In this document: positions 20,661-33,224 of the stretch, in pieces
How positions within the stretch are numbered: position 1 is the stretch's first letter
How the letters are laid out: the number at the start of each line of letters is the position of its first letter
Assembly: GCF_001894925.1 (NCBI RefSeq)
Contig: NZ_BCXD01000004.1
Coordinates: forward strand, 1-64,000
Length of the DNA: 64,000 nt
Reading direction: 5' to 3'
DNA from: Rhodococcus rhodnii NBRC 100604
GTDB taxonomy: Bacteria; Actinomycetota; Actinomycetes; Mycobacteriales; Mycobacteriaceae
The notes under the pieces: model-generated
Database searches by the model: none
Told to the model about the DNA's origin: nothing
Seen by the model: the letters and a program-made list of their open reading frames with translations, nothing else
Program-made: the position numbers and the translations under genes

Positions 20661-20961
20661 GTGGACTCCTTCGACACGACCCGCTCGTTCGAGCGAGTTG
20701 ACCTGGATCCGATCCCCCCGATTCCGAAACGCGGCACGCCGGGTGAGGCGTCCGCACGATTCGGCAGCGGTGGAAATCGGACCACCAACCGTTCACGCCG
20801 CTTACCGTAGGGTGCGTGCGGAAATCGAGTCAATAGTTGTTCACAGTGGTCGATTCAACGCCCTTCGCCGCAAGATTTAACCTGGCGATCATTTACATTC
20901 GGTAGCCCGCGTGTTGCGCCTTCGGGTTGAGAGACTCCGCCGCGCGGGTGACGATGTATCC
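20661..20961. other. whiB3 / MerR divergent promoter region
   Basis: About 300 bp without a gene. The whiB3 ribosome site lies at its left edge. A 14-bp inverted repeat CGCTCGTTCGAGCG (20682-20695) sits in the whiB3 leader. The part around 20815-20905 is clearly more AT-rich than its surroundings and is the likely place of both promoters. Confidence 0.5.
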
Positions 20962-21939
20962 GTGGCAGACCCAGCGGACCCGGCCGTGCGCGGTGACGTC
21001 GAGGCATCCGGTGAGATGCCGACGTTGACCGTGTCTGCGCTGGCCAAACGACTGGGCGTAGCTCCGGCGACGCTGCGGACGTGGGACCGGCGCTACGGCA
21101 TCGGACCGTCGGCACACCGGCACGGACGCCACCGTCGGTACAGCACGGACGACGTCGCGCGGCTCGAATGCATGCTTCGGGCACTCGACGGCGGAGCGAG
21201 TTCTGCGGACGCTGCACGGTACGCACTTAACACAACGGCTACTTCGCTGTCAGAAATCGAACACCTTCCGTCCGGTTTCGGGGTACGTGACGATTTCGTT
21301 ACGAGTGTGAAAACTCGGGTTTCGCCCCCGGTGCGTACGGATTCGCCGGCCCGCCCGAACGGCGCCGACATCGCGAGAATCGATGCCGCGATCGTCGCCC
21401 GCGATCTGGTGTCCGTCCACCGCACGCTCGAACGAATCGCGCTCGAGCGTGGCGTCGTCGCACTGTGGGACGAACTCGTGACGCCACTGGTGACGCGTGC
21501 ACGCGGGCTCGATCCGGAGAGCGCCGCGTTGTTCGTGGAGTGCCTCACAGGAGTGTTCACGACGCTCACGGTGGACGCGCCGATCGGCACCGGGGTGCCC
21601 GTGCTCGCCTCGCCCATGCCGGGGTCGCCACCTCCGCTCGAGTTCCGGGCGCTCGCGGCCGCGCTCGCCCGGCTGCCGGTCAATCTTCGGGTCGCCGCAC
21701 CGGTCTCGCGATCCGCGTTCGGGTCGTCCGTCGTCGGATCGGGCGCCGCCGTCGTGATGCTGTGGGCCGTGGACGAGCCGGCCGAGGACGTCCTCGCGCT
21801 CACGCGGTGGCTGCGGCGGCGGTGCCGGGGCGTCGCGGTCGCGGTCGGGCCGGGGGAGTACGCGGACCTGCCGCGCGCGGTGGCGCGGTTCGGCTCGCTC
21901 ACCGGCGGCGTGCGGTGCGCGGCCGATCTCACGGTCTGA
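20962..21939 (+). CDS. MerR-family transcriptional regulator
   Basis: DNA-binding protein of about 325 residues. An N-terminal winged helix-turn-helix (about residues 18-70: TVSALAKRLGVAPATLRTWDRRYGIG ends at the wing HRRYSTDDV) is followed by a 250-residue C-terminal part with the look of a B12-binding/sensor-type fold, but no cobalamin motif DxHxxG is present. Mycobacteriales often carry such a gene between whiB3 and sigD. GTG 20962 is preferred; the upstream GTG 20911 would add 17 residues but lacks a ribosome site. Target genes are not evident. Confidence 0.82.
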   Translation: MADPADPAVRGDVEASGEMPTLTVSALAKRLGVAPATLRTWDRRYGIGPSAHRHGRHRRYSTDDVARLECMLRALDGGASSADAARYALNTTATSLSEIEHLPSGFGVRDDFVTSVKTRVSPPVRTDSPARPNGADIARIDAAIVARDLVSVHRTLERIALERGVVALWDELVTPLVTRARGLDPESAALFVECLTGVFTTLTVDAPIGTGVPVLASPMPGSPPPLEFRALAAALARLPVNLRVAAPVSRSAFGSSVVGSGAAVVMLWAVDEPAEDVLALTRWLRRRCRGVAVAVGPGEYADLPRAVARFGSLTGGVRCAADLTV

Positions 21940-21985
21940 CGAGGCCGTCGCTGCGGCGCGGCGCTGCGGTGCGATGCTTGCGCCC

Positions 21986-22735
21986 ATGACAGTGCCGCCC
22001 GTACCCGACAGCGCAGCGCGGCGGTGGCAGGCCGCGGTCGAGTGGGGAGCCGCGGGATGGTTCGCGCGGGCCCGCACGATGCTCGACACGCTCGTCGCCG
22101 ACGCCGGCGTCGCCCCGGTGTACCGCTCGCTCGCGCAGAGCACACGCGGGTCGCTCACGCGCCAGCTCGGCGGCCACCGCGACGCGGCGATCGACGACGG
22201 CGCGGCCTTCGTCCGTGTCGTGCGGGACGCCACGCCCCTCGGCGCGACGGCACGGACCGATGCCCTCGTGGGGCTCGCCGCCGACGCTCTCGGAACGCGG
22301 CGCCTGGTGCTCTCGCGCAGCCTGCTCGCGCGGGCACGTGCCGAAGCGGGCCCCGCGGCGCCACGCGCCCTGCTTCGCATCGACTGGGTGTCCGCCAAGC
22401 TCGCGCTCGCGGGCGGGGACGCCGCGGCGGCCCTCGGGCCCGCACGCGCGGCGCTCGTCGCGGCGCGCGAGCTGGCGTCGCCGCGGCACGTCCTCAAGTC
22501 GCGGCTGATCCTGGCTGCGGCCTCGTGTGCGACCGACCCCGTCTCGGCCGATGCCGAGGCGGCCGACATCGAGGAGAGATGTGCGGCGGCGGGCCTCGTC
22601 CCGCTGATGTGGGCGGCGGCGATGTTGCGTACGGGCATCGCTGCGGACGCCGACGGTCGCGCGCGAGCCCACGCACGGGCGCGTAGTTCCGCACGGGTGC
22701 TCGGTGAGCGCGGCGGCATGCCGGCCGGTATGTGA
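21986..22735 (+). CDS. Conserved hypothetical helical-repeat protein (Rv3415c-like)
   Basis: Ala-rich protein of about 249 residues, almost wholly helical, with repeated patterns of TPR type (for example WFARARTMLDTLV, LAQSTRGSLTRQLGGHRDAAI). No catalytic motif, signal peptide or membrane segment. It lies in the position of M. tuberculosis Rv3415c, just before sigD. ATG 21986 is preferred over ATG 21974, though neither has a good ribosome site. Function unknown; a partner of the neighbouring regulators is conceivable. Confidence 0.7.
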   Translation: MTVPPVPDSAARRWQAAVEWGAAGWFARARTMLDTLVADAGVAPVYRSLAQSTRGSLTRQLGGHRDAAIDDGAAFVRVVRDATPLGATARTDALVGLAADALGTRRLVLSRSLLARARAEAGPAAPRALLRIDWVSAKLALAGGDAAAALGPARAALVAARELASPRHVLKSRLILAAASCATDPVSADAEAADIEERCAAAGLVPLMWAAAMLRTGIAADADGRARAHARARSSARVLGERGGMPAGM

Positions 22736-22907
22736 CCGACGGGCGGTGACGAGCATCGCGCCGACGGCGATTGCGGCTTGGTACCGGACGTGAGCCGCCC
22801 GCGTACCGTGCGGTCCGCCACCGTTACGCTGTTGGGGTTCCGCCGGGCGGCGGAAGCACACCCGGTTGGGGGGACGTGTCACCGCAGAGCCAGGACGACC
22901 GACGAAG

Positions 22908-23498
22908 ATGAGCGAGACGGCCGAGGAGTTGGACTCCCATGTCGCAGCCGCGGTACGCGGCGATCGTGGCGCTCTCGCTCGCGTTCTGGAGAACGTTCGC
23001 CCGCTCGTCGTCCGCTACTGCCGCGCCCGGGTCGGCGCAGGTGAACGCGGGCATGCGTCCGCCGACGACGTCGCGCAGGAAGTGTGTCTCGCGGTGATGA
23101 CGGCACTCCCGCGCTACCAGGATCAGGGCCGCCCCTTCATGGCGTTCGTCTACGGCATCGCCGCGCACAAGGTCGCGGATGCGCATCGGAACACATCGCG
23201 TAACAAATCCGACCCGGTCGCCGAAGTACCGGATGTCGTGGCCGTCGACGGCGGCCCCGAGCAGCGGGCTCTGGATTCGGAGGCCAGCAGGGAGATGAAC
23301 GCCCTGCTGGCGACCCTCCCGGAGAAGCACCGGGAGATCCTGATCCTGCGGTTGGTCGTCGGGTTGTCGGCCGAGGAGACCGCTGCGTCTGTCGGAAGCA
23401 CGGCGGGAGCCGTGCGTGTGGCCCAGCACCGGGCCATCGCGAAGTTGAAGAAGGAAGTCATGAGGGCAGGTGAGAGCAGTGGCCGGGGACGACCGTGA
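22908..23498 (+). CDS. sigD: ECF sigma factor SigD
   Basis: Alternative sigma factor of about 196 residues. Region 2 (about 15-85) has VRYCRARVG, ADDVAQEVCLAVMTALPRYQ and FVYGIAAHKVADAHR; region 4 (about 130-185) has LPEKHREILILRLVVGLSAEETA and a helix-turn-helix GAVRVAQHRAI. This follows M. tuberculosis SigD, which is active in stationary phase/starvation. ATG 22908 is used; the frame is open to a TTG at 22866. The next gene encodes its anti-sigma factor and overlaps by 29 bp. Confidence 0.93.
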   Translation: MSETAEELDSHVAAAVRGDRGALARVLENVRPLVVRYCRARVGAGERGHASADDVAQEVCLAVMTALPRYQDQGRPFMAFVYGIAAHKVADAHRNTSRNKSDPVAEVPDVVAVDGGPEQRALDSEASREMNALLATLPEKHREILILRLVVGLSAEETAASVGSTAGAVRVAQHRAIAKLKKEVMRAGESSGRGRP

Positions 23499-24411
23499 CG
23501 GCGGTGTCGACCCGGACGACGCCGGTGACGGCGCACCACTGGACGTCACTGCGGTCCGCCGTGACGACGCGCTGATCGATGCGATCGCCGGTAACGGTCC
23601 CGTGGCGACGGACAGCCCCGAACAGTACGAACTCGCACTGGCGCTGACCGCGTGGCGGTCGAGCATCGTCTCCGAACCGCTGCCTTCCGGTCCGACTCTC
23701 GACGAGGCGGCCGCGGCGCTCGGCGCCCGTCCGCAGCGGTCGCGTCCCCGCCGTCTGTCCATCGTGCGGCCGGCTGCCGCAGCGGCTGCCCTCGTCGTCG
23801 TGGCCCTCGGTGGCGGCACGCTCGTGTCGTGGAACGCGCAGCCCGGCGACCCGCTGTGGGGCGTCAAGTCGGTCGTGTTCAGCAATCAGGCCGATTCGAC
23901 CATGGCGCGGGTCGACGCGAGCACCCAGCTCGACGACGCACGTGCGGCGCTCGAGTCCGGCGACCTCGGTTCCGCGCAGCGGCTGCTCGAGGCGGCGCGG
24001 GGGAGTGCCGACGGCGTGCGCGACGCAGCGCAGCGCGCCGAGCTCGACGCGCTGATCGCCCGTCTCGACGCGGAGTTGCGTGCCGCGGCGGTACCGCAGG
24101 AGGTTCCGCCTCCGGTCGTCGAGGCCCCCGATGTGGTGCCGCAGGCCCCCGTCGTGCCGCCCGCGCCCGAGCAGCCGGCCCCCCAGCCGCTGCCGCCGGT
24201 CCTGCCGCCGCCGCCCACGGATGTCCCGCTCCCGCCGCAGGACACCACCGCAGCGACGCTGCCGCCCACGTCGACGACGACGCCCGATCCCGGAATCATG
24301 ATGGCGCCGGTGCAGCCGACGACGACGCCGCCGGGATCGTCGAACTCGCCGGGTGGCCTGCCCACCACGACGGCGGCGTCGCCCGCTCCGCCCAGCACGT
24401 CGGGGAACTGA
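23470..24411 (+). CDS. rsdA: Anti-sigma-D factor RsdA
   Basis: Membrane-bound anti-sigma factor of about 313 residues. The cytoplasmic N-terminus holds an acidic stretch and RRDDALIDAIAG, typical of the RsdA sigma-binding helix. One transmembrane helix spans about 97-119. The outer part has a helical segment (125-200) and a long Pro/Thr-rich tail. In M. tuberculosis RsdA is degraded by ClpXP to release SigD. GTG 23470 overlaps sigD; GTG 23479 with AGGTGAG just upstream is an equally good start. Confidence 0.9.
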   Translation: MRAVAGDDRDGGVDPDDAGDGAPLDVTAVRRDDALIDAIAGNGPVATDSPEQYELALALTAWRSSIVSEPLPSGPTLDEAAAALGARPQRSRPRRLSIVRPAAAAAALVVVALGGGTLVSWNAQPGDPLWGVKSVVFSNQADSTMARVDASTQLDDARAALESGDLGSAQRLLEAARGSADGVRDAAQRAELDALIARLDAELRAAAVPQEVPPPVVEAPDVVPQAPVVPPAPEQPAPQPLPPVLPPPPTDVPLPPQDTTAATLPPTSTTTPDPGIMMAPVQPTTTPPGSSNSPGGLPTTTAASPAPPSTSGN

Positions 24412-24432
24412 CCCCACGGCACGAGCGTCACA

Positions 24433-24482
24433 GAACACGAGAGAGGGCCGGCACCAGATGGTGCCGGCCCTCTCTCGTGTTC
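24433..24482. terminator. 23-bp perfect hairpin, bidirectional terminator
   Basis: Perfect inverted repeat of 23 bp (24433-24455 with 24460-24482) around an AGAT loop, between the convergent rsdA and DUF5319 genes. Symmetry and position suggest termination in both directions. Confidence 0.88.
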
Positions 24483-24494
24483 GTATGACGCGTG

Positions 24495-26730
<2,236 letters not shown>

Positions 26731-26815
26731 CCGCGGTCGCGGGCCGTGACGGCCCGCTCGACACGAGAAACCCGCCGGCCACGATCGGTTCGCCGGACAC
26801 GAGAAAGGGAGGCGC

Positions 26816-27955
26816 GTGCGCGACCTCGTCGAGATTGGAATGGGCCGGCAGGCCCGGCGAAGCTACGAGCTGGACGACATCGACATCGTTCCGTCGCGGC
26901 GGACCAGGTCGTCGCAGGAGGTGTCCACGGCGTGGCAGCTCGATGCGTACCGCTTCGACATCCCGATCCTCGCGCATCCGACGGACGCCCTCGTGTCGCC
27001 GTCGTTCGCGATCGAGCTCGGCAGGCGGGGCGGCCTCGGCGTCGTCAACGGTGAGGGCCTGTGGGGCCGTCACGCCGACGTCGACGCCGAACTCGCGCGG
27101 CTGATCGAGATCGCGGAGTCCGACGCGGATCCCGACGCCGTGATCGAGCAGTTGCAGCGGCTGCACGCGGCGCCGTTGCAGCCCGGTCTGCTGGCGGCGG
27201 CGGTTGCGCAGGTGCGTGACGCGGGCGTGACGACGGCGGTGCGTGTGAGCCCGCAGAACGCACGGGCTCTCGCGCCGCAGTTGATCGAGGCGGGCGTCGA
27301 TCTGCTGGTCGTGCACGGAACGATCATCTCGGCGGAGCACGTCGCGCAGGGCGATTCCGAACCGCTGAACCTCAAGACGTTCATCGGCGGGCTCGACGTC
27401 CCGGTCGTCGCGGGTGGCGTGAGCGATCACCGCACCGCGCTGCATCTCATGCGCACGGGTGCGGCCGGTGTGATCGTCGGCTACGGCTCGACGCCGGGCA
27501 CGACGACGACGGGCGAGGTCCTCGGCATCGGGGTGCCGATGGCGACGGCGATCGCCGACGCCGCGGCCGCACGTCGCGACTATCTCGACGAGACCGGTGG
27601 CCGGTATGTGCACGTGATCGCGGACGGCGACATCGTCTCGTCGGGTGATCTCGCGAAGGCCATCGCGTGTGGTGCCGACGCCGCCGTGCTCGGTACGCCG
27701 CTGGCCGTGTCGGCGGAGGCCCCGGGCCGGGGCTGGTACTGGCCGTCGGCGGCGGCACACCCGTCGGTGCCGCGTGGTGCGCTGCTGCCGGTCGCGGTGG
27801 GGGAGCGGCCGACGCTCGAGCAGGTTCTGACGGGCCCGTCGAACGACCCGTTCGGTTCGCTCAATCTGGTCGGTGGACTGCGTCGTTCGATGGCGAAGTC
27901 GGGATATTCGAGTCTGAAGGAATTCCAGAAGGTGGGTCTCACGGTCCGCGGCTGA
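26816..27955 (+). CDS. guaB3: GuaB3-family IMP dehydrogenase-related protein
   Basis: TIM-barrel paralogue of IMP dehydrogenase, 379 residues, lacking the CBS domains. It begins near VEIGMGRQARRSYELDDIDIVPSRRTRSS, the hallmark of the family. At the place of the catalytic-Cys loop it has VGYGSTPGTTTTGEVLG, without Cys. The mycobacterial homologue is regarded as having no demonstrated IMP dehydrogenase activity; the true reaction is open. GTG 26816 with AAAGGGAGG upstream; it lies 85 bp behind guaB2. Confidence 0.93.
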   Translation: MRDLVEIGMGRQARRSYELDDIDIVPSRRTRSSQEVSTAWQLDAYRFDIPILAHPTDALVSPSFAIELGRRGGLGVVNGEGLWGRHADVDAELARLIEIAESDADPDAVIEQLQRLHAAPLQPGLLAAAVAQVRDAGVTTAVRVSPQNARALAPQLIEAGVDLLVVHGTIISAEHVAQGDSEPLNLKTFIGGLDVPVVAGGVSDHRTALHLMRTGAAGVIVGYGSTPGTTTTGEVLGIGVPMATAIADAAAARRDYLDETGGRYVHVIADGDIVSSGDLAKAIACGADAAVLGTPLAVSAEAPGRGWYWPSAAAHPSVPRGALLPVAVGERPTLEQVLTGPSNDPFGSLNLVGGLRRSMAKSGYSSLKEFQKVGLTVRG

Positions 27956-28017
27956 GGGGACTTTCGGTCGCATGGCAGAGTTGCTGCGACGCGGGGTTAC
28001 ACTCAGGAAGACCCTGT

Positions 28018-28055
28018 GGTTGGTGTCACAACCCACAGGTGCATACTGGCGAGTA
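28018..28055 (+). promoter_or_regulatory. Candidate choD promoter with two inverted repeats
   Basis: TTGGTG (28020-28025) and CATACT (28042-28047), 16 bp apart, form a plausible promoter. GGTTG-N6-CAACC (28018-28033) overlaps the -35 box and TACT-GGCG-AGTA (28044-28055) overlaps the -10/start region. Both look like repressor operators. They do not match the KstR consensus as I know it. Confidence 0.45.
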
Positions 28056-28087
28056 ACCACGCAGCAGCTTCTCCCGGAGGTCGAGAC

Positions 28088-29842
28088 ATGAACGAGCAGC
28101 AGCGGACCACCGACTACGACGTCCTCGTCGTCGGATCCGGATTCGGTGGCAGTGTCACCGCGTTGCGGCTTGTCGAAAAGGGCTACAAGGTCGGGATACT
28201 CGAGGCCGGCCGACGATTCGCCGACGAGGATTTCGCGAAGACCAGCTGGGATCTCAAGAAGTTCCTGTGGGCACCGGCGCTCGGCTTCTTCGGGATCCAG
28301 CGCGTCCACATGCTTCGCGACTGCCTCATCCTGGCCGGCGCGGGTGTCGGCGGCGGCTCGCTCAACTATGCGAACACGCTGTACAAGCCGCCCGCGTCGT
28401 TCTTCCAGGACCGCCAGTGGGCCGACATCACCGACTGGGAAGCCGAGCTCACGCCGTTCTACGACCAGGCTCGCCGCATGCTCGGCGTCGTGCAGAACCC
28501 GCACATGACGCCCGCCGACGAGGTGATCAAGTCGGTCGCCGACGACATGGGTGTCGGCGACACGTTCATCCAGACGCCGGTGGGCGTCTTCTTCGGGACG
28601 CCGGGCGAGACCGTGAAGGATCCGTTCTTCGGTGGCGTCGGCCCCGATCGGACGGGCTGCATCGAGTGCGGCGAGTGCATGACGGGCTGCCGTCACGGCG
28701 CGAAGAACACGCTGCTCAAGAACTACCTGGGTCTCGCGGAGTCTGCGGGCGCCGAGATCGTGCCGATGACGACGGTGAGCGGCCTGCGGGAGCATTCCGA
28801 CGGCACGTGGGACGTGTTCACCCACCGCACCGGTCCGCTGAAGAACCGCAGCCGCAAGACCTACACGGCCGCGCACGTCGTGCTCGCGGCCGGCACGTGG
28901 GGTACCCAGCATCTGCTGTTCGAGCAGCGCGACACCGGTGCGCTGCCGCGCCTCTCGTCGCAGCTCGGTGTGCTCACCCGCACGAACTCCGAATCGATCC
29001 TCGGCGCGGCGCGGGTGACGGTCGACCCGGCGATGGACCTCACGCGCGGCGTCGCGATCACCTCGTCGTTCCATCCGAAGCCGGACACCCATGTCGAGCC
29101 CGTCCGGTACGGCAAGGGCTCGAACTCGATGGCGCTGCTCCAGACCCTCATGACCGACGGCGGCGGCCGGAGGTGGGTCAAGCTGATCAAGGAGTTCGCC
29201 AAGGAACTGAAGACGCCGAAGACGTTGCTGGCGCTGACGCCGTATCGCTGGAGCGAGCGCACGATCATCGCCCTCGTGATGCAGAATCTCGACAACTCGA
29301 TCACGACATACACCAAGAAGGGCCTGTTCGGGCGCCGCAAGGTGACGAGCAAGCAGGGCCACGGCGAGCCGAATCCGAGCTGGATCCCGGCGGGCAACGA
29401 GGCGACGCGGCGCATCGCCGCGAAGATCGACGGCAAGGCCGGCGGCACGTGGGGCGAGATCTTCGACATCCCGCTCACGGCGCACTTCCTCGGCGGCTGT
29501 GCGATCGGTGCCGATTCGTCGCAGGGCGTCATCGATCCGTACCACCGCGTGTGGGGTCATCCGACGCTCAGCGTCGTCGACGGCTCGGCGGTGTCGGCGA
29601 ATCTCGGCGTCAACCCGTCGCTGACGATCTCGGCTCAGGCCGAGCGCGCGGCGTCGTTGTGGCCGAACAAGGGTGAGGAGGATCCGCGGCCGAGCCAGGG
29701 CCAGGGTTATCTGCGGCTGTCGCCGGTCGCGCCGAAGAACCCCGTCGTTCCGGCGGATGCACCGGCGGCGCTGACGCTCCCGATCGTCGAGGTCACCTCG
29801 GGTCGGCCGACCGTTCCGGAACCCGGCACCGGCGTCGCATGA
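28088..29842 (+). CDS. choD: GMC-family oxidoreductase, cholesterol oxidase ChoD-like
   Basis: FAD-dependent oxidoreductase of 584 residues, close to M. tuberculosis ChoD (Rv3409c) along its whole length. The FAD-binding G16-SGFGG is at the N-terminus, AGAGVGGGSLNYANTL follows, and the C-terminus has GVNPSLTISAQAERAA. An insert carries C191-x2-C194-x2-C197-x3-C201, the spacing of a ferredoxin-type [4Fe-4S] site. Oxidation of sterols is the name given in mycobacteria but the physiological substrate is doubtful. ATG 28088 has CCGGAGGT upstream. Confidence 0.92.
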   Translation: MNEQQRTTDYDVLVVGSGFGGSVTALRLVEKGYKVGILEAGRRFADEDFAKTSWDLKKFLWAPALGFFGIQRVHMLRDCLILAGAGVGGGSLNYANTLYKPPASFFQDRQWADITDWEAELTPFYDQARRMLGVVQNPHMTPADEVIKSVADDMGVGDTFIQTPVGVFFGTPGETVKDPFFGGVGPDRTGCIECGECMTGCRHGAKNTLLKNYLGLAESAGAEIVPMTTVSGLREHSDGTWDVFTHRTGPLKNRSRKTYTAAHVVLAAGTWGTQHLLFEQRDTGALPRLSSQLGVLTRTNSESILGAARVTVDPAMDLTRGVAITSSFHPKPDTHVEPVRYGKGSNSMALLQTLMTDGGGRRWVKLIKEFAKELKTPKTLLALTPYRWSERTIIALVMQNLDNSITTYTKKGLFGRRKVTSKQGHGEPNPSWIPAGNEATRRIAAKIDGKAGGTWGEIFDIPLTAHFLGGCAIGADSSQGVIDPYHRVWGHPTLSVVDGSAVSANLGVNPSLTISAQAERAASLWPNKGEEDPRPSQGQGYLRLSPVAPKNPVVPADAPAALTLPIVEVTSGRPTVPEPGTGVA

Positions 29843-29882
29843 CGGCGACGGGCGCCGGAGCGGCGCCCGTTAGACTGGCGGG

Positions 29883-31499
<1,617 letters not shown>

Positions 31500-31536
31500 C
31501 CGCCCGCCCGGTCTGATCGCCCAGCCGGGCCGCCTC

Positions 31537-31767
31537 TCAGCTGCGGCCGCGGCGTCCGGGGAGCGCGACGAGCGCGATGCCGACGAGGGCGGCGACGCCG
31601 GCGACGGTCCATCCAAGGACACCGGTGTCGAGTCCGGTGAGGTCGAGCGGGCCGATCAGTGCCCATCCGCTCACGAGCAGCGCCGCGATGCCGAACGCCA
31701 GCAGGACGAGGGAGGGGCGGCGCCCGCTGTCGCGGGTGTCGTGTCGTGTGTTCGTGTCGTCAGCCAC
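31537..31767 (-). CDS. Small two-TM membrane protein
   Basis: Unrecognised 76-residue protein with two hydrophobic helices (about 18-38 and 50-69), a basic C-terminal RRGRS and a charged N-terminus. Its GTG overlaps the end of the EsrI-like gene by 8 bp, so it is likely part of that operon. Position suggests a role in, or regulation by, the envelope-stress system. It converges with guaA. Confidence 0.7.
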   Translation of the reverse strand: MADDTNTRHDTRDSGRRPSLVLLAFGIAALLVSGWALIGPLDLTGLDTGVLGWTVAGVAALVGIALVALPGRRGRS

Positions 31768-33127
31768 GGAGGACCTCCACGTGTCCGAAGGAGTTGTCGA
31801 TCTCGAGTGTCAGCAGCGGACCGTCGGCCGTGGGACCGTCGGGGAGACAGTCGTTCTCGCCGAAGATCGCGGTGCAGTCGTTGGTGACGTTCATGCCGGG
31901 CGGCACGAGGACCGCGGTGTGCCCGAACATCGTGTCGACGGTGACGGTGCGATCGGCGGTGAGGTCGAGTTGCCGTAGGTCGAGCACGCTCGATCCGGCT
32001 CCGATGGAGTAGGTGCTCTGTAGTTCGGTCATCGACGTCGGGGTCCACGCGAAGTCGCCGCCGTAGTTGCGGTTGCCGTCGAGCGGCCCGACGAGCGAGG
32101 CGAGGATCGTGAATCCCGCGAGCGGGGCGGCGACGACGAGCAGTCCGTGGCCGCGGCGGGTGAGGGCGCCGATCACGAGGCCGATGCCGACGACGGCGAG
32201 CGACATGGCGGCGATGCGTCCGGGGGTGAACCAGGCGATTCCGGTGGTGCCTGCCGTGACCGCTCCCGCGACGGCGGTGAGTGTCGCGAGTCCGATGACG
32301 ACGGGCGTCAGCCGGGAACGCGGTGCTCGTGGTTGTTCGGCGACCTCGCGGGTGCCGGCGGGTTCGGGCAGGTCCCACGCGAACGGCGCGACGCCGAGCG
32401 GATCCCACTGCGGTGGCGTGGGGGTCGCCGGTGGGGTGGGCCGCTCGCCGGACTCCTTCGCGGGTTCGGGCGACTGCCCGGTGCGCGGCGGGTCGGGAAC
32501 GTAGTGGTCCGGCAGCCGCGTGTAGGGGCTGTACTGGTTCTGGTAGGGGCCGGGTGGTGTGGCCGAGTCGGCGGCGTACGGGGTGTGCAGTCCGACGGCG
32601 CGCGTGTAGGTGTCGAGCGGCACGGGACAGGTGCCGGGAACCCCGGGGAAGCCTTGCGGGAGCGGCGGTGGCTGTGGGGTACGGCGGTGGAGGAACCACC
32701 AGGCCAGCGCGAGCAGTGCGAGGACGAGCACGCTGGAGCCGCCCATCCCGAACGCGCCCGGGCCTGCAGAGGCGGTGACGAAGACGAGGAACGCGACGAC
32801 GAGGACGGCGATCTTTCCGCCGGACATCGAGCTGTGGCCGCGGCCGAGGGCGGATTCCGCGGCCGACGCCGCGTCGCCGTACTTGGGGAGGAGCAGCCAC
32901 GCCGCGAGGTAGGCGACGATGCCGCCGCCCCCGAAGAGTGCCGCGACGACGAACACGACGCGGACGAGAACGGGATCGATCCCGTAGCGGTAACCGATGC
33001 CGGCGCTGACGCCCGACACCGGCCCGCGCAGCCGCACGGGGCGCGTGCGCCACATGTCGGCCAGCTGGTCCTGGAAGCTCGACTCGGTCATGTCTCCATC
33101 GTGGGTGGTGGGGGTGTGCTCGCGCAT
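31760..33127 (-). CDS. PspC/LiaF-like envelope-stress inhibitor (EsrI-like)
   Basis: Membrane protein of 455 residues. An N-terminal PspC domain (about 30-90, GPVSGVSAGIGYRYGID plus a hydrophobic helix) is followed by a TM helix, a Pro-rich cytoplasmic stretch (about 150-265), a bundle of hydrophobic helices (270-355) and a C-terminal LiaF/toast-rack beta domain ending FGHVEVLRG. It is divergent from the kinase/response-regulator pair and all lie beside guaA, as the EsrISR system does in Corynebacterium glutamicum, where EsrI is the inhibitory member. ATG 33127 has AGGGA upstream; ATG 33091 is an alternative. Confidence 0.85.
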   Translation of the reverse strand: MREHTPTTHDGDMTESSFQDQLADMWRTRPVRLRGPVSGVSAGIGYRYGIDPVLVRVVFVVAALFGGGGIVAYLAAWLLLPKYGDAASAAESALGRGHSSMSGGKIAVLVVAFLVFVTASAGPGAFGMGGSSVLVLALLALAWWFLHRRTPQPPPLPQGFPGVPGTCPVPLDTYTRAVGLHTPYAADSATPPGPYQNQYSPYTRLPDHYVPDPPRTGQSPEPAKESGERPTPPATPTPPQWDPLGVAPFAWDLPEPAGTREVAEQPRAPRSRLTPVVIGLATLTAVAGAVTAGTTGIAWFTPGRIAAMSLAVVGIGLVIGALTRRGHGLLVVAAPLAGFTILASLVGPLDGNRNYGGDFAWTPTSMTELQSTYSIGAGSSVLDLRQLDLTADRTVTVDTMFGHTAVLVPPGMNVTNDCTAIFGENDCLPDGPTADGPLLTLEIDNSFGHVEVLRG

Positions 33128-33224
33128 CGGGATGTTCCCTGATTTGCCGTGACGTCCAGGGATTCGGGCATATCAGGGACGACCCCGATGCCCGGGGCGG
33201 CTCTCCCGTGACACGATCGAAGGC

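Noticed and set aside
22866-22907. Upstream TTG start for sigD
   Set aside because: It would add 14 residues without resemblance to SigD; ATG 22908 fits the start of the conserved part, though it is not proven.
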